Part shown: piece by piece, positions 9,184 through 18,115 of the stretch
Layout: every line of letters starts with the position of its first letter
How positions within the stretch are numbered: position 1 is the first letter of the stretch
Assembly (NCBI GenBank): GCA_018365895.1
Contig: JAGZJD010000012.1
Location: forward strand, 1 to 52,043
DNA from: Lachnospiraceae bacterium
GTDB lineage: Bacteria > Bacillota_A > Clostridia > Lachnospirales > Lachnospiraceae
DNA: 52,043 nucleotides
Direction of reading: 5' to 3'
Made by a program: the position numbers and the translations under genes
Notes under the pieces: generated by a model
Told to the model about the DNA's origin: nothing
The model's input: only the letters and a program-made list of their open reading frames with translations
Database searches by the model: none

Positions 9184-10371
9184 ATGGAGAAATTATTATA
9201 TCTTGATAATGCGGCAACAACAAAGACAGCTCCTGAAGTTGTCCAGGCAATGCTGCCATATTTTACAGAATTATATGGGAATCCATCAAGTGTATACAGC
9301 TTTGCGGCAAAAAATAAAACAGCAGTGATGAAACAGAAAGAAATAATTGCAGAAGCAATCGGAGCTAAGGAAAACGAAATCTATTTTACGGCAGGTGGAA
9401 CAGAGGCAGATAACTGGGCGCTGAAAGCAACGGCAGAGGCCTATGAGAGCAAGGGACGCCATATCATTACATCAAAGATTGAACATCATGCAATATTGCA
9501 TACATGTGAATATCTGGAGAAAAAAGGATTTGAAGTTACTTATCTTGACGTGGATGAATTTGGTATGGTACGTCTGGATGAATTAGAAAAAGCTATTAGA
9601 CCGGATACGATTTTGATTTCGATTATGTATGCTAACAATGAAATCGGAACCGTGCAGCCGATTCAAGAAATTGGCAAGATTGCGAAAGATCATGGCGTTC
9701 TTTTCCATACAGATGCAGTTCAGGCATTTGGACATATGCCAATTGATGTGAATGAATGTCACATTGATATGCTCAGTGCAAGTGCACATAAATTAAACGG
9801 ACCGAAAGGAATCGGGTGTCTGTATATCCGCACAGGTGTAAAGATTCGTTCATTTATTCACGGAGGAGCGCAGGAGCGCAGGAGACGTGCAGGAACAGAA
9901 AATGTTCCGGGGATTATTGGATTTGGCGCAGCTGTAGAGCGTGCAATGAAGACACTGAAAGAGCGGACAGAAAAAGAAAGAATGTTAAGAGATTATTTGA
10001 TTGGGAAAATTGAAAAAGAAATTCCATATTGTCGGTTGAATGGACATCGAACAGAGCGTCTTTCAAATAATGTGAATGTCAGTTTTCAATTTATTGAAGG
10101 AGAATCACTTTTGATCCTGCTGGATATGAAAGGAATTTGTGCTTCTAGTGGTTCTGCATGTACATCAGGTTCACTCGATCCGTCCCATGTACTTTTGGCA
10201 ATTGGACTGCCGCATGAAATTGCGCATGGTTCTTTGAGGATTTCTTTGAATGAAGAGTTCGAGACAGAAGATATGGATTATGTGGTAGAGACATTAAGAG
10301 AAATTGTTGCAAATTTGAGAAAAATGTCGCCATTATACGAAGATTTTATAAAGAAAGCAGAGGGTAAATAA
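9184..10371 (+). CDS. iscS: Cysteine desulfurase IscS/NifS
   Basis: This PLP enzyme takes sulfur from cysteine and passes it as a persulfide to IscU for clusters and to MnmA for tRNA thiolation. The sequence has the N-terminal LDNAATTK, the PLP lysine in SASAHKLNG (K203) and the catalytic cysteine in SGSACTSG (C326). I chose the ATG at 9184 because GGGGG at 9171-9175 sits 8 bases before it; an in-frame ATG at 9178 is only 2 bases from that site. Length 395 is normal. The gene lies between iscR and iscU. Confidence 0.96.
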   Translation: MEKLLYLDNAATTKTAPEVVQAMLPYFTELYGNPSSVYSFAAKNKTAVMKQKEIIAEAIGAKENEIYFTAGGTEADNWALKATAEAYESKGRHIITSKIEHHAILHTCEYLEKKGFEVTYLDVDEFGMVRLDELEKAIRPDTILISIMYANNEIGTVQPIQEIGKIAKDHGVLFHTDAVQAFGHMPIDVNECHIDMLSASAHKLNGPKGIGCLYIRTGVKIRSFIHGGAQERRRRAGTENVPGIIGFGAAVERAMKTLKERTEKERMLRDYLIGKIEKEIPYCRLNGHRTERLSNNVNVSFQFIEGESLLILLDMKGICASSGSACTSGSLDPSHVLLAIGLPHEIAHGSLRISLNEEFETEDMDYVVETLREIVANLRKMSPLYEDFIKKAEGK

Positions 10372-10372
10372 T

Positions 10373-10813
10373 ATGTATACAGAAAAAGTAATGGATCATT
10401 TCCAACATCCAAGAAATGTAGGGGAAATTGAAAATGCCAGCGGAGTAGGAACGGTTGGCAACGCAAAATGCGGAGATATTATGAGAATTTATCTTGATAT
10501 TGACGAAAATCAAGTAATTCAGGATGTAAAATTTAAAACATTTGGGTGCGGTGCGGCTGTTGCGACGAGTAGTATGGCGACTGAGCTTGTAAAAGGAAAA
10601 ACGATTTATGAAGCAATGCAGGTAACAAATAGAGCGGTTATGGAGGCACTTGATGGTCTTCCGCCGGTAAAAGTACATTGTTCTCTACTGGCAGAAGAGG
10701 CGATTCATGCAGCGCTTTGGGATTATGCAGAAAAGAACGGACTTCAGATTGAAGGATTAGAAAAACCAAAATCTGATATTCACGAAGAGGAAGAAGAGGA
10801 AGAAGTATACTAG
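10373..10813 (+). CDS. iscU: Iron-sulfur cluster scaffold IscU/NifU
   Basis: IscU is the scaffold on which new [2Fe-2S] and [4Fe-4S] clusters are built. The 146-residue protein has the three ligand cysteines C33 (AKCGD), C59 (FGCGAA) and C103 (VHCSLLAEEA), plus D35, which assists cluster release. The ATG lies one base past the iscS stop, so translation is coupled. An odd acidic tail ends the protein (seven Glu in a row before VY); it extends past the last conserved helix. Confidence 0.95.
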   Translation: MYTEKVMDHFQHPRNVGEIENASGVGTVGNAKCGDIMRIYLDIDENQVIQDVKFKTFGCGAAVATSSMATELVKGKTIYEAMQVTNRAVMEALDGLPPVKVHCSLLAEEAIHAALWDYAEKNGLQIEGLEKPKSDIHEEEEEEEVY

Positions 10814-10824
10814 GAGTGAGATAG

Positions 10825-11910
10825 ATGGAAAAGAAAAAGGTTGTAGTGGGTATGTCAGGCGGCGTTGATTCCTCTGTAGCAGCTTATCTTCTGAAAGAAG
10901 CCGGATATGACGTAATCGGTGTGACAATGCAGATCTGGCAGGAGGAGCCGGAGGAAGTACAAGAAGAAAATGGTGGTTGCTGCGGACTGTCTGCGGTGGA
11001 TGACGCAAGACGGGTGGCAAATCAGCTTGAAATTCCTTATTATGTGATGAACTTTAAAAAAGAATTTCAAAAATATGTAATCGATTATTTTGTGGATGAA
11101 TACCGTCATGGACGTACGCCAAATCCGTGCATTGCCTGCAACCGTTTTGTAAAATGGGAATCACTTCTGAAACGGAGCCTGGATATTGGTGCAGATTATA
11201 TTGCAACAGGGCACTATGCAAGAGTAGAGCAATTACCGAATGGACGATATTCCCTCAGATGTTCTGCTACACAGCAGAAAGATCAGACATATGCACTATA
11301 TAATCTAACACAGGAGCAGCTGTCGTGCACGTTAATGCCGGTGGGAGAATATACGAAAGAAGAAATTCGTGGAATTGCAGAAAAAATACAGTTAAATGTT
11401 GCGTCAAAACCAGACAGTCAGGACATCTGTTTTGTTCCGGATGGAGATTATGCAGCATTTATTGAGAAGGAACAGGGGACACTTCCGCCGGAAGGAAATT
11501 TTGTGACAACAGACGGAAAAATACTTGGGAAACACAAAGGAATCATTCATTATACGGTGGGACAGAGAAAAGGGCTTGGACTGGCTCTGGGCTATCCGGC
11601 GTTTGTTCTTGAAATCCGCCCGGAGACGAATGAGGTTGTGATTGGCAGCAATGAAGACTCTATGACATATTACGTGCGGGCAAACAGGCTGAATTTTATG
11701 AGCATTGAAAAATTAGAAGGGGAAATGCGGGTTTTTGCAAAAATCAGATACAATCATAAGGGTGCCTGGTGTACAATAAGAATGACAGGGGAGGATGAAG
11801 CCCTCTGCACATTTGAAGAAAGGCAAAGAGCAGTCACGCCGGGACAGGCAGTTGTATTTTATGATGGAGAATATGTACTCGGCGGAGGGACGATTATAGG
11901 TGACAAGTAA
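10825..11910 (+). CDS. mnmA: tRNA 2-thiouridylase MnmA
   Basis: MnmA adds sulfur to U34 of tRNAs for Lys, Glu and Gln, using ATP to adenylate the base and a persulfide supplied through the IscS route. The 361-residue protein has the PP-loop SGGVDSS (11-17) and the catalytic pair C102 (NPCIAC) and C202 (SQDICF). RBS 'AGGAGTGAG' precedes the ATG, 11 bases after iscU. Placing it with iscS and iscU supplies the sulfur donor in the same operon. Confidence 0.96.
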   Translation: MEKKKVVVGMSGGVDSSVAAYLLKEAGYDVIGVTMQIWQEEPEEVQEENGGCCGLSAVDDARRVANQLEIPYYVMNFKKEFQKYVIDYFVDEYRHGRTPNPCIACNRFVKWESLLKRSLDIGADYIATGHYARVEQLPNGRYSLRCSATQQKDQTYALYNLTQEQLSCTLMPVGEYTKEEIRGIAEKIQLNVASKPDSQDICFVPDGDYAAFIEKEQGTLPPEGNFVTTDGKILGKHKGIIHYTVGQRKGLGLALGYPAFVLEIRPETNEVVIGSNEDSMTYYVRANRLNFMSIEKLEGEMRVFAKIRYNHKGAWCTIRMTGEDEALCTFEERQRAVTPGQAVVFYDGEYVLGGGTIIGDK

Positions 11911-11957
11911 ATTTTAAAATGTTATCGTGAACTTGGCGGAGGAAATCATTACCGCTG

Positions 11958-11992
11958 ATTCTGAATTTCGCGAGCGAAAGCCAGAATTTTTG
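11958..11992 (+). terminator. Terminator after mnmA
   Basis: ATTCTG (11958-11963) pairs with CAGAAT (11982-11987), and inside it TTTCGC pairs with GCGAAA. A run of five T follows. It ends the isc operon. Confidence 0.8.
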
Positions 11993-12007
11993 TCAATTTG
12001 ACAAAAA
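11987..12007. repeat. Perfect 10-bp palindrome over the terminator T tract
   Basis: TTTTTGTCAA and TTGACAAAAA flank a single central T. The left arm is the T tract of the preceding terminator. It could be a second hairpin or a protein-binding site. It lies about 56 bases upstream of the gapA -35. Its half-sites resemble but do not fit the spacing of the Rex operator. Confidence 0.6.
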
Positions 12008-12062
12008 TACAGGAAGAGTGTGTAGTTAAGGTGGAAGTTTTGGAAAAACTAAGAAGTAAGGC

Positions 12063-12091
12063 TTGATTTTTTGCACATTATTTTGTACAAT
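12063..12091 (+). promoter_or_regulatory. gapA promoter
   Basis: TTGATT (12063-12068), 17 bases, then TACAAT (12086-12091). This leaves a leader of roughly 95 bases before gapA, AT-rich with no clear riboswitch fold. Confidence 0.6.
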
Positions 12092-12193
12092 ATTTCTAGG
12101 TTGATGATTCTTTAACAATGTTATTAAAATCACAACAGACAGGCAAACAACTGTTAAATCAAAAATTCTATATGACTTTAGGAGGAATTAAAC

Positions 12194-13219
12194 ATGGCAG
12201 TAAAAGTAGCTATTAATGGATTTGGACGTATTGGACGTCTTGCATTCAGACAGATGTTCGGAGCAGAAGGATTTGAAATCGTTGCAATCAACGATTTAAC
12301 ATCTCCAAAGATGCTTGCTCACTTATTAAAATATGACTCAACACAGGGAAGATACGCTCTTTGCGATAAAGTAGAAGCTGGAGAAGATTCTATCACAGTT
12401 GATGGAAAAGAAATCAAAATTTATGCGAAAGCAGATGCTGCTGAACTTCCATGGGGAGAAATCGGCGTAGATGTTGTTTTAGAGTGTACAGGATTCTACA
12501 CATCTAAAGCAAAAGCAGAAGCTCACATCAAAGCAGGAGCTAAGAAAGTTATTATTTCTGCACCGGCTGGAAACGATCTTCCTACAATCGTTTACAATGT
12601 AAACCATGAATCATTAACAAAAGAAGATGATATCATTTCTGCAGCTTCTTGTACAACAAACTGCCTTGCACCAATGGCAAAAGCATTAAATGATCTTGCA
12701 CCGATCAAATCTGGTATCATGTGTACAATTCATGCTTACACAGGTGATCAGATGACACTTGACGGACCGCAGAGAAAAGGTGATTTAAGAAGATCTCGTG
12801 CTGCAGCAGTAAATATCGTTCCGAACAGCACAGGTGCTGCAAAAGCAATTGGTCTTGTTATTCCGGAATTAAATGGAAAATTAATCGGTTCTGCTCAGCG
12901 TGTACCAACACCTACAGGTTCTACAACAATCTTAACAGCAGTTGTTGAAGGAAATGTAACAAAAGAAGAAATCAACGCAGCTATGAAAGCAGCAGCAAAT
13001 GAATCTTACGGATATAACGAAGATGAAATCGTATCAAGCGATATCGTTGGAATGACATATGGTTCTTTATTTGATGCTACTCAGACAATGGTTTGCCCAT
13101 TAGACAACGGAACAACAGAAGTTCAGGTTGTTTCTTGGTATGATAATGAAAACTCTTACACAAGCCAGATGGTAAGAACAATCAAATACTTCGGTAAAAT
13201 CATTTCTGGAGAAATCTAA
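12194..13219 (+). CDS. gapA: Glyceraldehyde-3-phosphate dehydrogenase
   Basis: GapA oxidises glyceraldehyde 3-phosphate to 1,3-bisphosphoglycerate with NAD in glycolysis. The 341-residue protein has the Rossmann start [10 protein letters not shown]34 (favouring NAD over NADP), and the catalytic C153 in [22 protein letters not shown] precedes the ATG. Codon choice is strongly skewed toward a narrow set, as expected of a highly expressed gene. pgk and tpiA follow, but a strong terminator lies between gapA and pgk. Confidence 0.98.
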   Translation: MAVKVAINGFGRIGRLAFRQMFGAEGFEIVAINDLTSPKMLAHLLKYDSTQGRYALCDKVEAGEDSITVDGKEIKIYAKADAAELPWGEIGVDVVLECTGFYTSKAKAEAHIKAGAKKVIISAPAGNDLPTIVYNVNHESLTKEDDIISAASCTTNCLAPMAKALNDLAPIKSGIMCTIHAYTGDQMTLDGPQRKGDLRRSRAAAVNIVPNSTGAAKAIGLVIPELNGKLIGSAQRVPTPTGSTTILTAVVEGNVTKEEINAAMKAAANESYGYNEDEIVSSDIVGMTYGSLFDATQTMVCPLDNGTTEVQVVSWYDNENSYTSQMVRTIKYFGKIISGEI

Positions 13220-13269
13220 GAATCTCAGTTCATAAGGATTTCTAAAGTGTCGTTGTAAAGCAACACATG

Positions 13270-13302
13270 AGGGTCCGGTCTTTTAAGGACCGGACCCTTT
13301 TA
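13270..13302 (+). terminator. Terminator between gapA and pgk
   Basis: A perfect GC-rich stem (AGGGTCCGGTC 13270-13280 with GACCGGACCCT 13288-13298) is followed by TTTT. It ends only about 25 bases before the pgk start, with no obvious promoter between, so partial read-through into pgk is likely. Confidence 0.9.
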
Positions 13303-13327
13303 TCAATGAAAAAGGAGGCATTTTCAG

Positions 13328-14533
13328 ATGCTTAATAAAAAATCAGTAGATGATATTAATGTAAAAGGCAAAAAAGTTCTCGTAAGATGTGACTTTAATG
13401 TGCCGTTAAAAGAAGGAAAAATCACAGATGAGAACCGTTTGGTTGCTGCCCTTCCTACTATTAAAAAGTTAATTGCAGATGGAGGAAGAGTAATCCTTTG
13501 TTCTCATCTTGGCAAACCAAAAGGAGAACCGAAACCGGAATTATCTCTTGCACCAGTTGCAGTAAGACTTTCTGAATTATTAGGACAGGAAGTAAAATTC
13601 GCTGCAGATCCTGAAGTAGTAGGACCAAATGCAAAAGCAGCAGTAGAAGCTATGAAAGACGGCGAAGTTGTATTGTTAGAGAATACACGTTATCGTGCAG
13701 AAGAGACAAAGAACGGAGAAGCATTCAGCAAAGAACTGGCGTCTCTGTGCGAAGTATTTGTAAATGATGCATTCGGAACAGCTCATAGAGCACATTGTTC
13801 CAACGTAGGTGTAACAGAGTACGTTGATACAGCGGTAGTGGGATACTTAATGCAGAAAGAGATTGACTTTCTTGGAAATGCAGTTGAGAATCCGGTTCGC
13901 CCGTTTGTTGCGATTCTCGGCGGGGCAAAAGTTGCAGATAAATTAAATGTTATTTCTAACCTCCTTGAGAAATGTGATACATTGATTATCGGCGGTGGTA
14001 TGGCTTATACATTCTTAAAAGCACAGGGAAAAGAAATTGGTAAATCTCTTGTTGATGACTCCAAGATTGATTATTGTAAAGAAATGATGGAGAAAGCAGA
14101 GAAATTAGGAAAGAAATTGCTTCTTCCGGTCGATACAACTATTGCAGCAGATTTTCCAAATCCAATCGATGCAGAGATTGAAGTATCTGTTGTATCTGTA
14201 GATGAAATCCCGGCTGATATGGAAGGTATGGACATCGGCACAAAAACTGCCAAGTTATATGCAGATGCAGTAAAATCAGCAAAAACAGTTGTTTGGAATG
14301 GCCCGATGGGTGTCTTTGAAAACCCAACACTTGCGAAAGGAACGATTGCAGTTGCAAAAGCATTGGCAGAGACGGATGCTACTACAATCATCGGTGGCGG
14401 AGATTCTGCAGCAGCAGTTAATCAGCTCGGTTTTGGCGATAAGATGACACATATCTCTACAGGCGGCGGCGCATCTTTAGAATTCCTGGAAGGAAAAGAA
14501 TTACCAGGTGTTGCAGCGGCAAACGATAAATAA
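13328..14533 (+). CDS. pgk: Phosphoglycerate kinase
   Basis: Pgk makes ATP from 1,3-bisphosphoglycerate. The 401-residue protein has the substrate-binding RCDFNVP (about 20-26) and LLENTRYR, the hinge GGAKVADKL, and the C-terminal nucleotide loop [20 protein letters not shown] precedes the ATG. It follows gapA across a terminator and is followed 19 bases later by tpiA. Confidence 0.98.
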   Translation: MLNKKSVDDINVKGKKVLVRCDFNVPLKEGKITDENRLVAALPTIKKLIADGGRVILCSHLGKPKGEPKPELSLAPVAVRLSELLGQEVKFAADPEVVGPNAKAAVEAMKDGEVVLLENTRYRAEETKNGEAFSKELASLCEVFVNDAFGTAHRAHCSNVGVTEYVDTAVVGYLMQKEIDFLGNAVENPVRPFVAILGGAKVADKLNVISNLLEKCDTLIIGGGMAYTFLKAQGKEIGKSLVDDSKIDYCKEMMEKAEKLGKKLLLPVDTTIAADFPNPIDAEIEVSVVSVDEIPADMEGMDIGTKTAKLYADAVKSAKTVVWNGPMGVFENPTLAKGTIAVAKALAETDATTIIGGGDSAAAVNQLGFGDKMTHISTGGGASLEFLEGKELPGVAAANDK

Positions 14534-14552
14534 ATAAGGAGAGCAAAGAATC

Positions 14553-15302
14553 ATGGCAAGAAGAAAAATTATTGCTGGAAACTGGAAGATGAATATGACT
14601 CCAAGCGAAGCAGTTGAGTTAGTAAATACATTAAAACCTCTTGTAGCGACAGAAGAAGCAGATGTTGTTTTCTGTGTACCTGCAATTGACATTATCCCGG
14701 CAATGGAAGCTGCAAAGGGAAGCAACATTGCAATCGGAGCAGAAAATATGTATTTTGAAGAAAAAGGTGCATTTACAGGAGAAATCTCTCCGGCAATGCT
14801 GACAGATGTAGGTGTGAAATATGTTATCATCGGACATTCTGAGAGACGCGAATATTTTGCAGAGACAGATGAAACTGTAAATAAGAAAGTAAAAAAAGCT
14901 TTCGAACATGGTATTACACCGATTGTTTGTTGTGGAGAGACATTAACACAGAGAGAACAGGGCGTTACAATTGATTTCATCCGTCAGCAGATTAAAATTG
15001 CATTTTTAGATGTTACAGCAGATCAGGCAAAAACAGCAGTGATCGCTTATGAGCCAATCTGGGCAATTGGAACAGGAAAAGTCGCTACGACAGAACAGGC
15101 GCAGGAAGTATGTGCGGCAATCCGTGCATGTATTGCAGAAATTTATGATGAAGCAACAGCAGAAGCAATCCGTATTCAGTATGGCGGAAGTGTTTCAGCA
15201 ACAAGTGCACCGGAACTGTTTGCACAGCCGGATATTGATGGCGGACTTGTAGGAGGAGCAGCGCTCAAACCAGATTTTGGAAAAATTGTCAACTGGAAAT
15301 AA
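14553..15302 (+). CDS. tpiA: Triosephosphate isomerase
   Basis: TpiA interconverts dihydroxyacetone phosphate and glyceraldehyde 3-phosphate. The 249-residue barrel has K12 (GNWKMN), catalytic H95 (IGHSERR) and catalytic E167 ([12 protein letters not shown]), all at classical positions. RBS 'AAGGAGAG' precedes the ATG. It ends the glycolytic cluster and has its own terminator. Confidence 0.98.
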   Translation: MARRKIIAGNWKMNMTPSEAVELVNTLKPLVATEEADVVFCVPAIDIIPAMEAAKGSNIAIGAENMYFEEKGAFTGEISPAMLTDVGVKYVIIGHSERREYFAETDETVNKKVKKAFEHGITPIVCCGETLTQREQGVTIDFIRQQIKIAFLDVTADQAKTAVIAYEPIWAIGTGKVATTEQAQEVCAAIRACIAEIYDEATAEAIRIQYGGSVSATSAPELFAQPDIDGGLVGGAALKPDFGKIVNWK

Positions 15303-15355
15303 TTAAAAAGATAGCGTGCTTTTGTATTGGATAAAGTAATACGGAGCATCCTTTT

Positions 15356-15402
15356 AACACCGCGAAATGCTTTCGGATGGAAGTGTTTCGCGGTGTTTTT
15401 TA
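15356..15402 (+). terminator. tpiA terminator
   Basis: A perfect 12-bp stem (AACACCGCGAAA 15356-15367 with TTTCGCGGTGTT 15386-15397) is followed by a T run. It works only for the plus strand. Confidence 0.9.
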
Positions 15403-15469
15403 GGTTTTATATCAATCGTTAGGATGTGTTTATTAAAAAATTAGGGCTTTTATAACTAGGAATAAAACA

Positions 15470-16726
15470 TTATTGGAGTTCAGCAATTCTTGATACGCCA
15501 ACATAGATTTCAGAAATTTTATACCATGTACGATAGTCGACAGTTCCCGTTTTAGGAAGTCCGAACACACCCTGGAAGATTCGTACACTTTCTGAAGTGC
15601 GCGGTCCGAAAATACCGTCAGCATCAATCTTAGGAATGGCAGGATATGCACCTGCAATAACGTTTAGCTGCTGCTGAATTTGGCGCACTTTTTCTCCGGA
15701 ACTTCCGATTTGAAGGACATAACCAGGCCAGGAAGACGGAATGCCGGAGATTTCCTGAGCGGAATTGATGTACATGTCTTCGCCGTAGAATGAACGGAGA
15801 ATATCAATAGTAGAATAACCTTGATCTCCAAGTTCTTTAGATCCCCACTGTGTCATCCAATTCGGACATTGTACTTGTCTGCCGTCACAATATTGTGTAA
15901 GAATTGGCTGTTTTACGTTTGGTCGGGAAAGATAGTCGGCAAAAAGCTCATCTACAACGAGGGAAATGGAGTCATAAATATTACGGTTGTGAATCCATTT
16001 GTGGTCGAAAGCGGTAGAGGAAGTAATGGTAAAATCGTATCCCTGATTTCGGTACCATTCTGTGTAAACACGGTTCAATGTAAAAGACATGATAGCTAGG
16101 ACATTTGCCCGTATGGTATTTGTCGGCCAGGTAGCATAGATTTCACTGGATGCTACATTTTTGATATAGTCTTTATATTTAACGTAGTAGTTTTTTGCAG
16201 TACTGTCGCGTGGAGAACCGTCATGTACAACGATGAATTCAGGAATTACAACCCGGCTCAACACGATTTCACCGGATTCGTTGACCGGCTTGATTTCGGC
16301 TTCTGGAATCTTAGGCGGATATTCGGCATAGAGCGTATGAGCAGGAATATTGAAATTTTCCGGATTAGCATTCTCTGGTGTAAGCGGACGCATAGACACT
16401 TGTTGAAGTGCAGTTACGTCGGCGAATAATTCTGCGCCGGAAATATTAACAGGTTCATAGCCGGGAGCGGTGATATCAAAAGTGTATTCAGAATATGGCT
16501 GTTCAAAGATGGAGGGATCAAGACTATATTCCACCGGAGGAGTGGGAAGATCAATGATTTCTGTTTGTCCGGAAGAATTTGTGGTAAGTGTTTCAAGCGG
16601 TGTTTCCGGAATTCCTGTATAGGAAATAGTTATGGTTGCATCTGTAATTGGAATCGTATCGATTTCGGATGTGACTTGAAGTTGCAGCTTTCCAAAAGAG
16701 GAAGCTTCGGCAGCGTGTAAATACAT
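15470..16726 (-). CDS. SleC-like spore cortex-lytic / peptidoglycan-binding protein
   Basis: The 418-residue protein has three parts: a beta-rich N-terminal region (about 10-125) like a carboxypeptidase-regulatory fold, a SpoIID-like catalytic region (about 165-310, with VLAIMSFTLNRVYTEW), and a C-terminal PG_binding_1 repeat (about 330-405, QIGSSGEKVRQIQQQL). This architecture matches the clostridial germination enzyme SleC, which cuts cortex peptidoglycan. No signal peptide is visible, consistent with production in the mother cell or spore. I prefer the ATG at 16726 since GAGGT lies just before it; the ATG at 16738 has no ribosome site. No Csp-type activating protease is adjacent. Confidence 0.75.
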   Translation of the reverse strand: MYLHAAEASSFGKLQLQVTSEIDTIPITDATITISYTGIPETPLETLTTNSSGQTEIIDLPTPPVEYSLDPSIFEQPYSEYTFDITAPGYEPVNISGAELFADVTALQQVSMRPLTPENANPENFNIPAHTLYAEYPPKIPEAEIKPVNESGEIVLSRVVIPEFIVVHDGSPRDSTAKNYYVKYKDYIKNVASSEIYATWPTNTIRANVLAIMSFTLNRVYTEWYRNQGYDFTITSSTAFDHKWIHNRNIYDSISLVVDELFADYLSRPNVKQPILTQYCDGRQVQCPNWMTQWGSKELGDQGYSTIDILRSFYGEDMYINSAQEISGIPSSWPGYVLQIGSSGEKVRQIQQQLNVIAGAYPAIPKIDADGIFGPRTSESVRIFQGVFGLPKTGTVDYRTWYKISEIYVGVSRIAELQ

Positions 16727-16755
16727 AAAATACCTCATAAGCTACGTTTTCAATA

Positions 16756-16764
16756 TAGTATATG
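16756..16764 (-). promoter_or_regulatory. Possible sporulation sigma -10 for the SleC-like gene
   Basis: On the minus strand CATATACTA fits the sigma-K -10 pattern CATAnnnTA and overlaps a sigma-A-like TATACT whose -35 would be TTCATA at 16785-16780. I cannot tell the two apart. The spore role of the gene favours a sporulation sigma factor. Confidence 0.35.
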
Positions 16765-16792
16765 TGGAAAAAAAAGGTATATGAATATTTGG

Positions 16793-16821
16793 TTGTAAGT
16801 CATTTGCCGGTATCATATAAT
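16793..16821 (+). promoter_or_regulatory. Promoter of the transglutaminase-like gene
   Basis: TTGTAA (16793-16798), 17 bases and a perfect TATAAT (16816-16821) lie 23 bases before the ATG. Confidence 0.6.
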
Positions 16822-16844
16822 AGAGAATGTAAAAGGAGGATGAG

Positions 16845-18047
16845 ATGCTAAAACAAAGGAAACGACGCAGAATTATAAAGAAAATAATGCTGGTAGTGAT
16901 TTTGCTGATGATTAGTTTGTTGGCTGGAATTTTGGCAATTCAAATCTTATGGAAGAAAACAATTCCAGTTAATAGAGAGATGATACTTCCGTTTTTGGAG
17001 AGAGCCATTAGTAATGAAGAAGCAGAAAGCTATTTCTATTACTCCTTGCTAAAAGAGAATGAGCAAAAGGCATATAGAGAGATTTTAGCGGGATTAGAAG
17101 CCGGAAGAGATGAGATATATGTGCATTTGTCAAATCCTGATCAGGGAAATCGTGTATATCAATATGTTTATATGGATCATCCGGAATTTTTCTGGTGTGA
17201 TGGCAGTTCGAGAACAACATCATATACGGTGCCGGAAACCTATTCAGTTATTATGCCCGGATATACTTGTTCGGGGGAGGAGAGAGCACGGAGAAAAGTG
17301 GAGATTGACACAGAATCAGAGGTTTGGTTGGCGCAAATTGTCCCGGAACTTTCGGAATATGAAAAAATCAAACAGGTTTATGAGAAGATTATTAATTCGG
17401 TAGAGTATCGTGTAGATGCACCGGAGAACCAGAATATTTACAGTGTTTTTGTAGGACATGAATCCGTTTGTGCAGGATACGCAAGGGCGACACAATATTT
17501 GCTGAACCGGCTTGGTATCTTCTGCACTTATGTAACCGGTGAAGTTTATACCGGAGAAGCGCATGCATGGAATCTTGTGAAATGTGACGGAGAATATTAT
17601 TATGTAGATACAACATGGGGAGATCAGGTATTTCTTCAGGAGGAAAATGCTTTGGAGACAATAGGAAATGAAATTACATACGATTATCTCTGCTGCTCTG
17701 ACGACGAACTTTTGAAAACGCATACACTTGAAAACGATATTCCATATCCGGCCTGTACAGCAGATACTTATGATTATTATAAACGGAATGGAATGTATTA
17801 TGAAACGGCAGATGCAGAGCTGTTGGAACGGATACTCCAAAGCTCCATAGAAGAAAAAGAAGATAAAGTAGTAATGAAATTTCGAGAAGATGCAGTGTAT
17901 GAGGAGGCGAGACAGATTTTGTTTGGTGGCCTTCTGGAGGCACAGGCGCAGTATCTGGGAAGGTGGTATGGTCTAAACCAGATTCATTATTATTATCGGG
18001 AAGACGTAAGAGCAAATAAGTTGACAATCTACTGGCAGTATGAATAA
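16845..18047 (+). CDS. Membrane-anchored transglutaminase-like protein
   Basis: The 400-residue protein has a basic start, one membrane segment (about 13-34) and an outside domain of the transglutaminase/protease fold with the full catalytic triad C209 (SVCAGYA), H240 (EAHAWN) and D255 (YYVDTTWGD). Such proteins often crosslink or cut cell-surface proteins, but the substrate here is unknown. AAAAGGAGG precedes the ATG. It stands alone between a divergent spore gene and a convergent nitrogen operon. A spore or envelope role is inferred from the anchor and the neighbour only. Confidence 0.8.
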   Translation: MLKQRKRRRIIKKIMLVVILLMISLLAGILAIQILWKKTIPVNREMILPFLERAISNEEAESYFYYSLLKENEQKAYREILAGLEAGRDEIYVHLSNPDQGNRVYQYVYMDHPEFFWCDGSSRTTSYTVPETYSVIMPGYTCSGEERARRKVEIDTESEVWLAQIVPELSEYEKIKQVYEKIINSVEYRVDAPENQNIYSVFVGHESVCAGYARATQYLLNRLGIFCTYVTGEVYTGEAHAWNLVKCDGEYYYVDTTWGDQVFLQEENALETIGNEITYDYLCCSDDELLKTHTLENDIPYPACTADTYDYYKRNGMYYETADAELLERILQSSIEEKEDKVVMKFREDAVYEEARQILFGGLLEAQAQYLGRWYGLNQIHYYYREDVRANKLTIYWQYE

Positions 18048-18115
18048 AAACACGAACTATCTTCAGCAAAGATGTGAAGAGAAAGATATCTATAGCTCAT
18101 GTAGGGTAAAAGAGG

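Noticed and set aside
11987..12007. Rex operator before gapA
   Set aside because: The halves resemble TTGT/ACAA, but the spacing is 3 bases shorter than the Rex consensus.
13725..14391. Several antisense ORFs over pgk
   Set aside because: They mirror the biased codons of a highly expressed gene and show no independent signals.
18048..18115. Terminator between the convergent transglutaminase-like and ANTAR genes
   Set aside because: Only a weak 6-bp pairing (TATCTT with AAGATA) with a large loop and no T run was seen.
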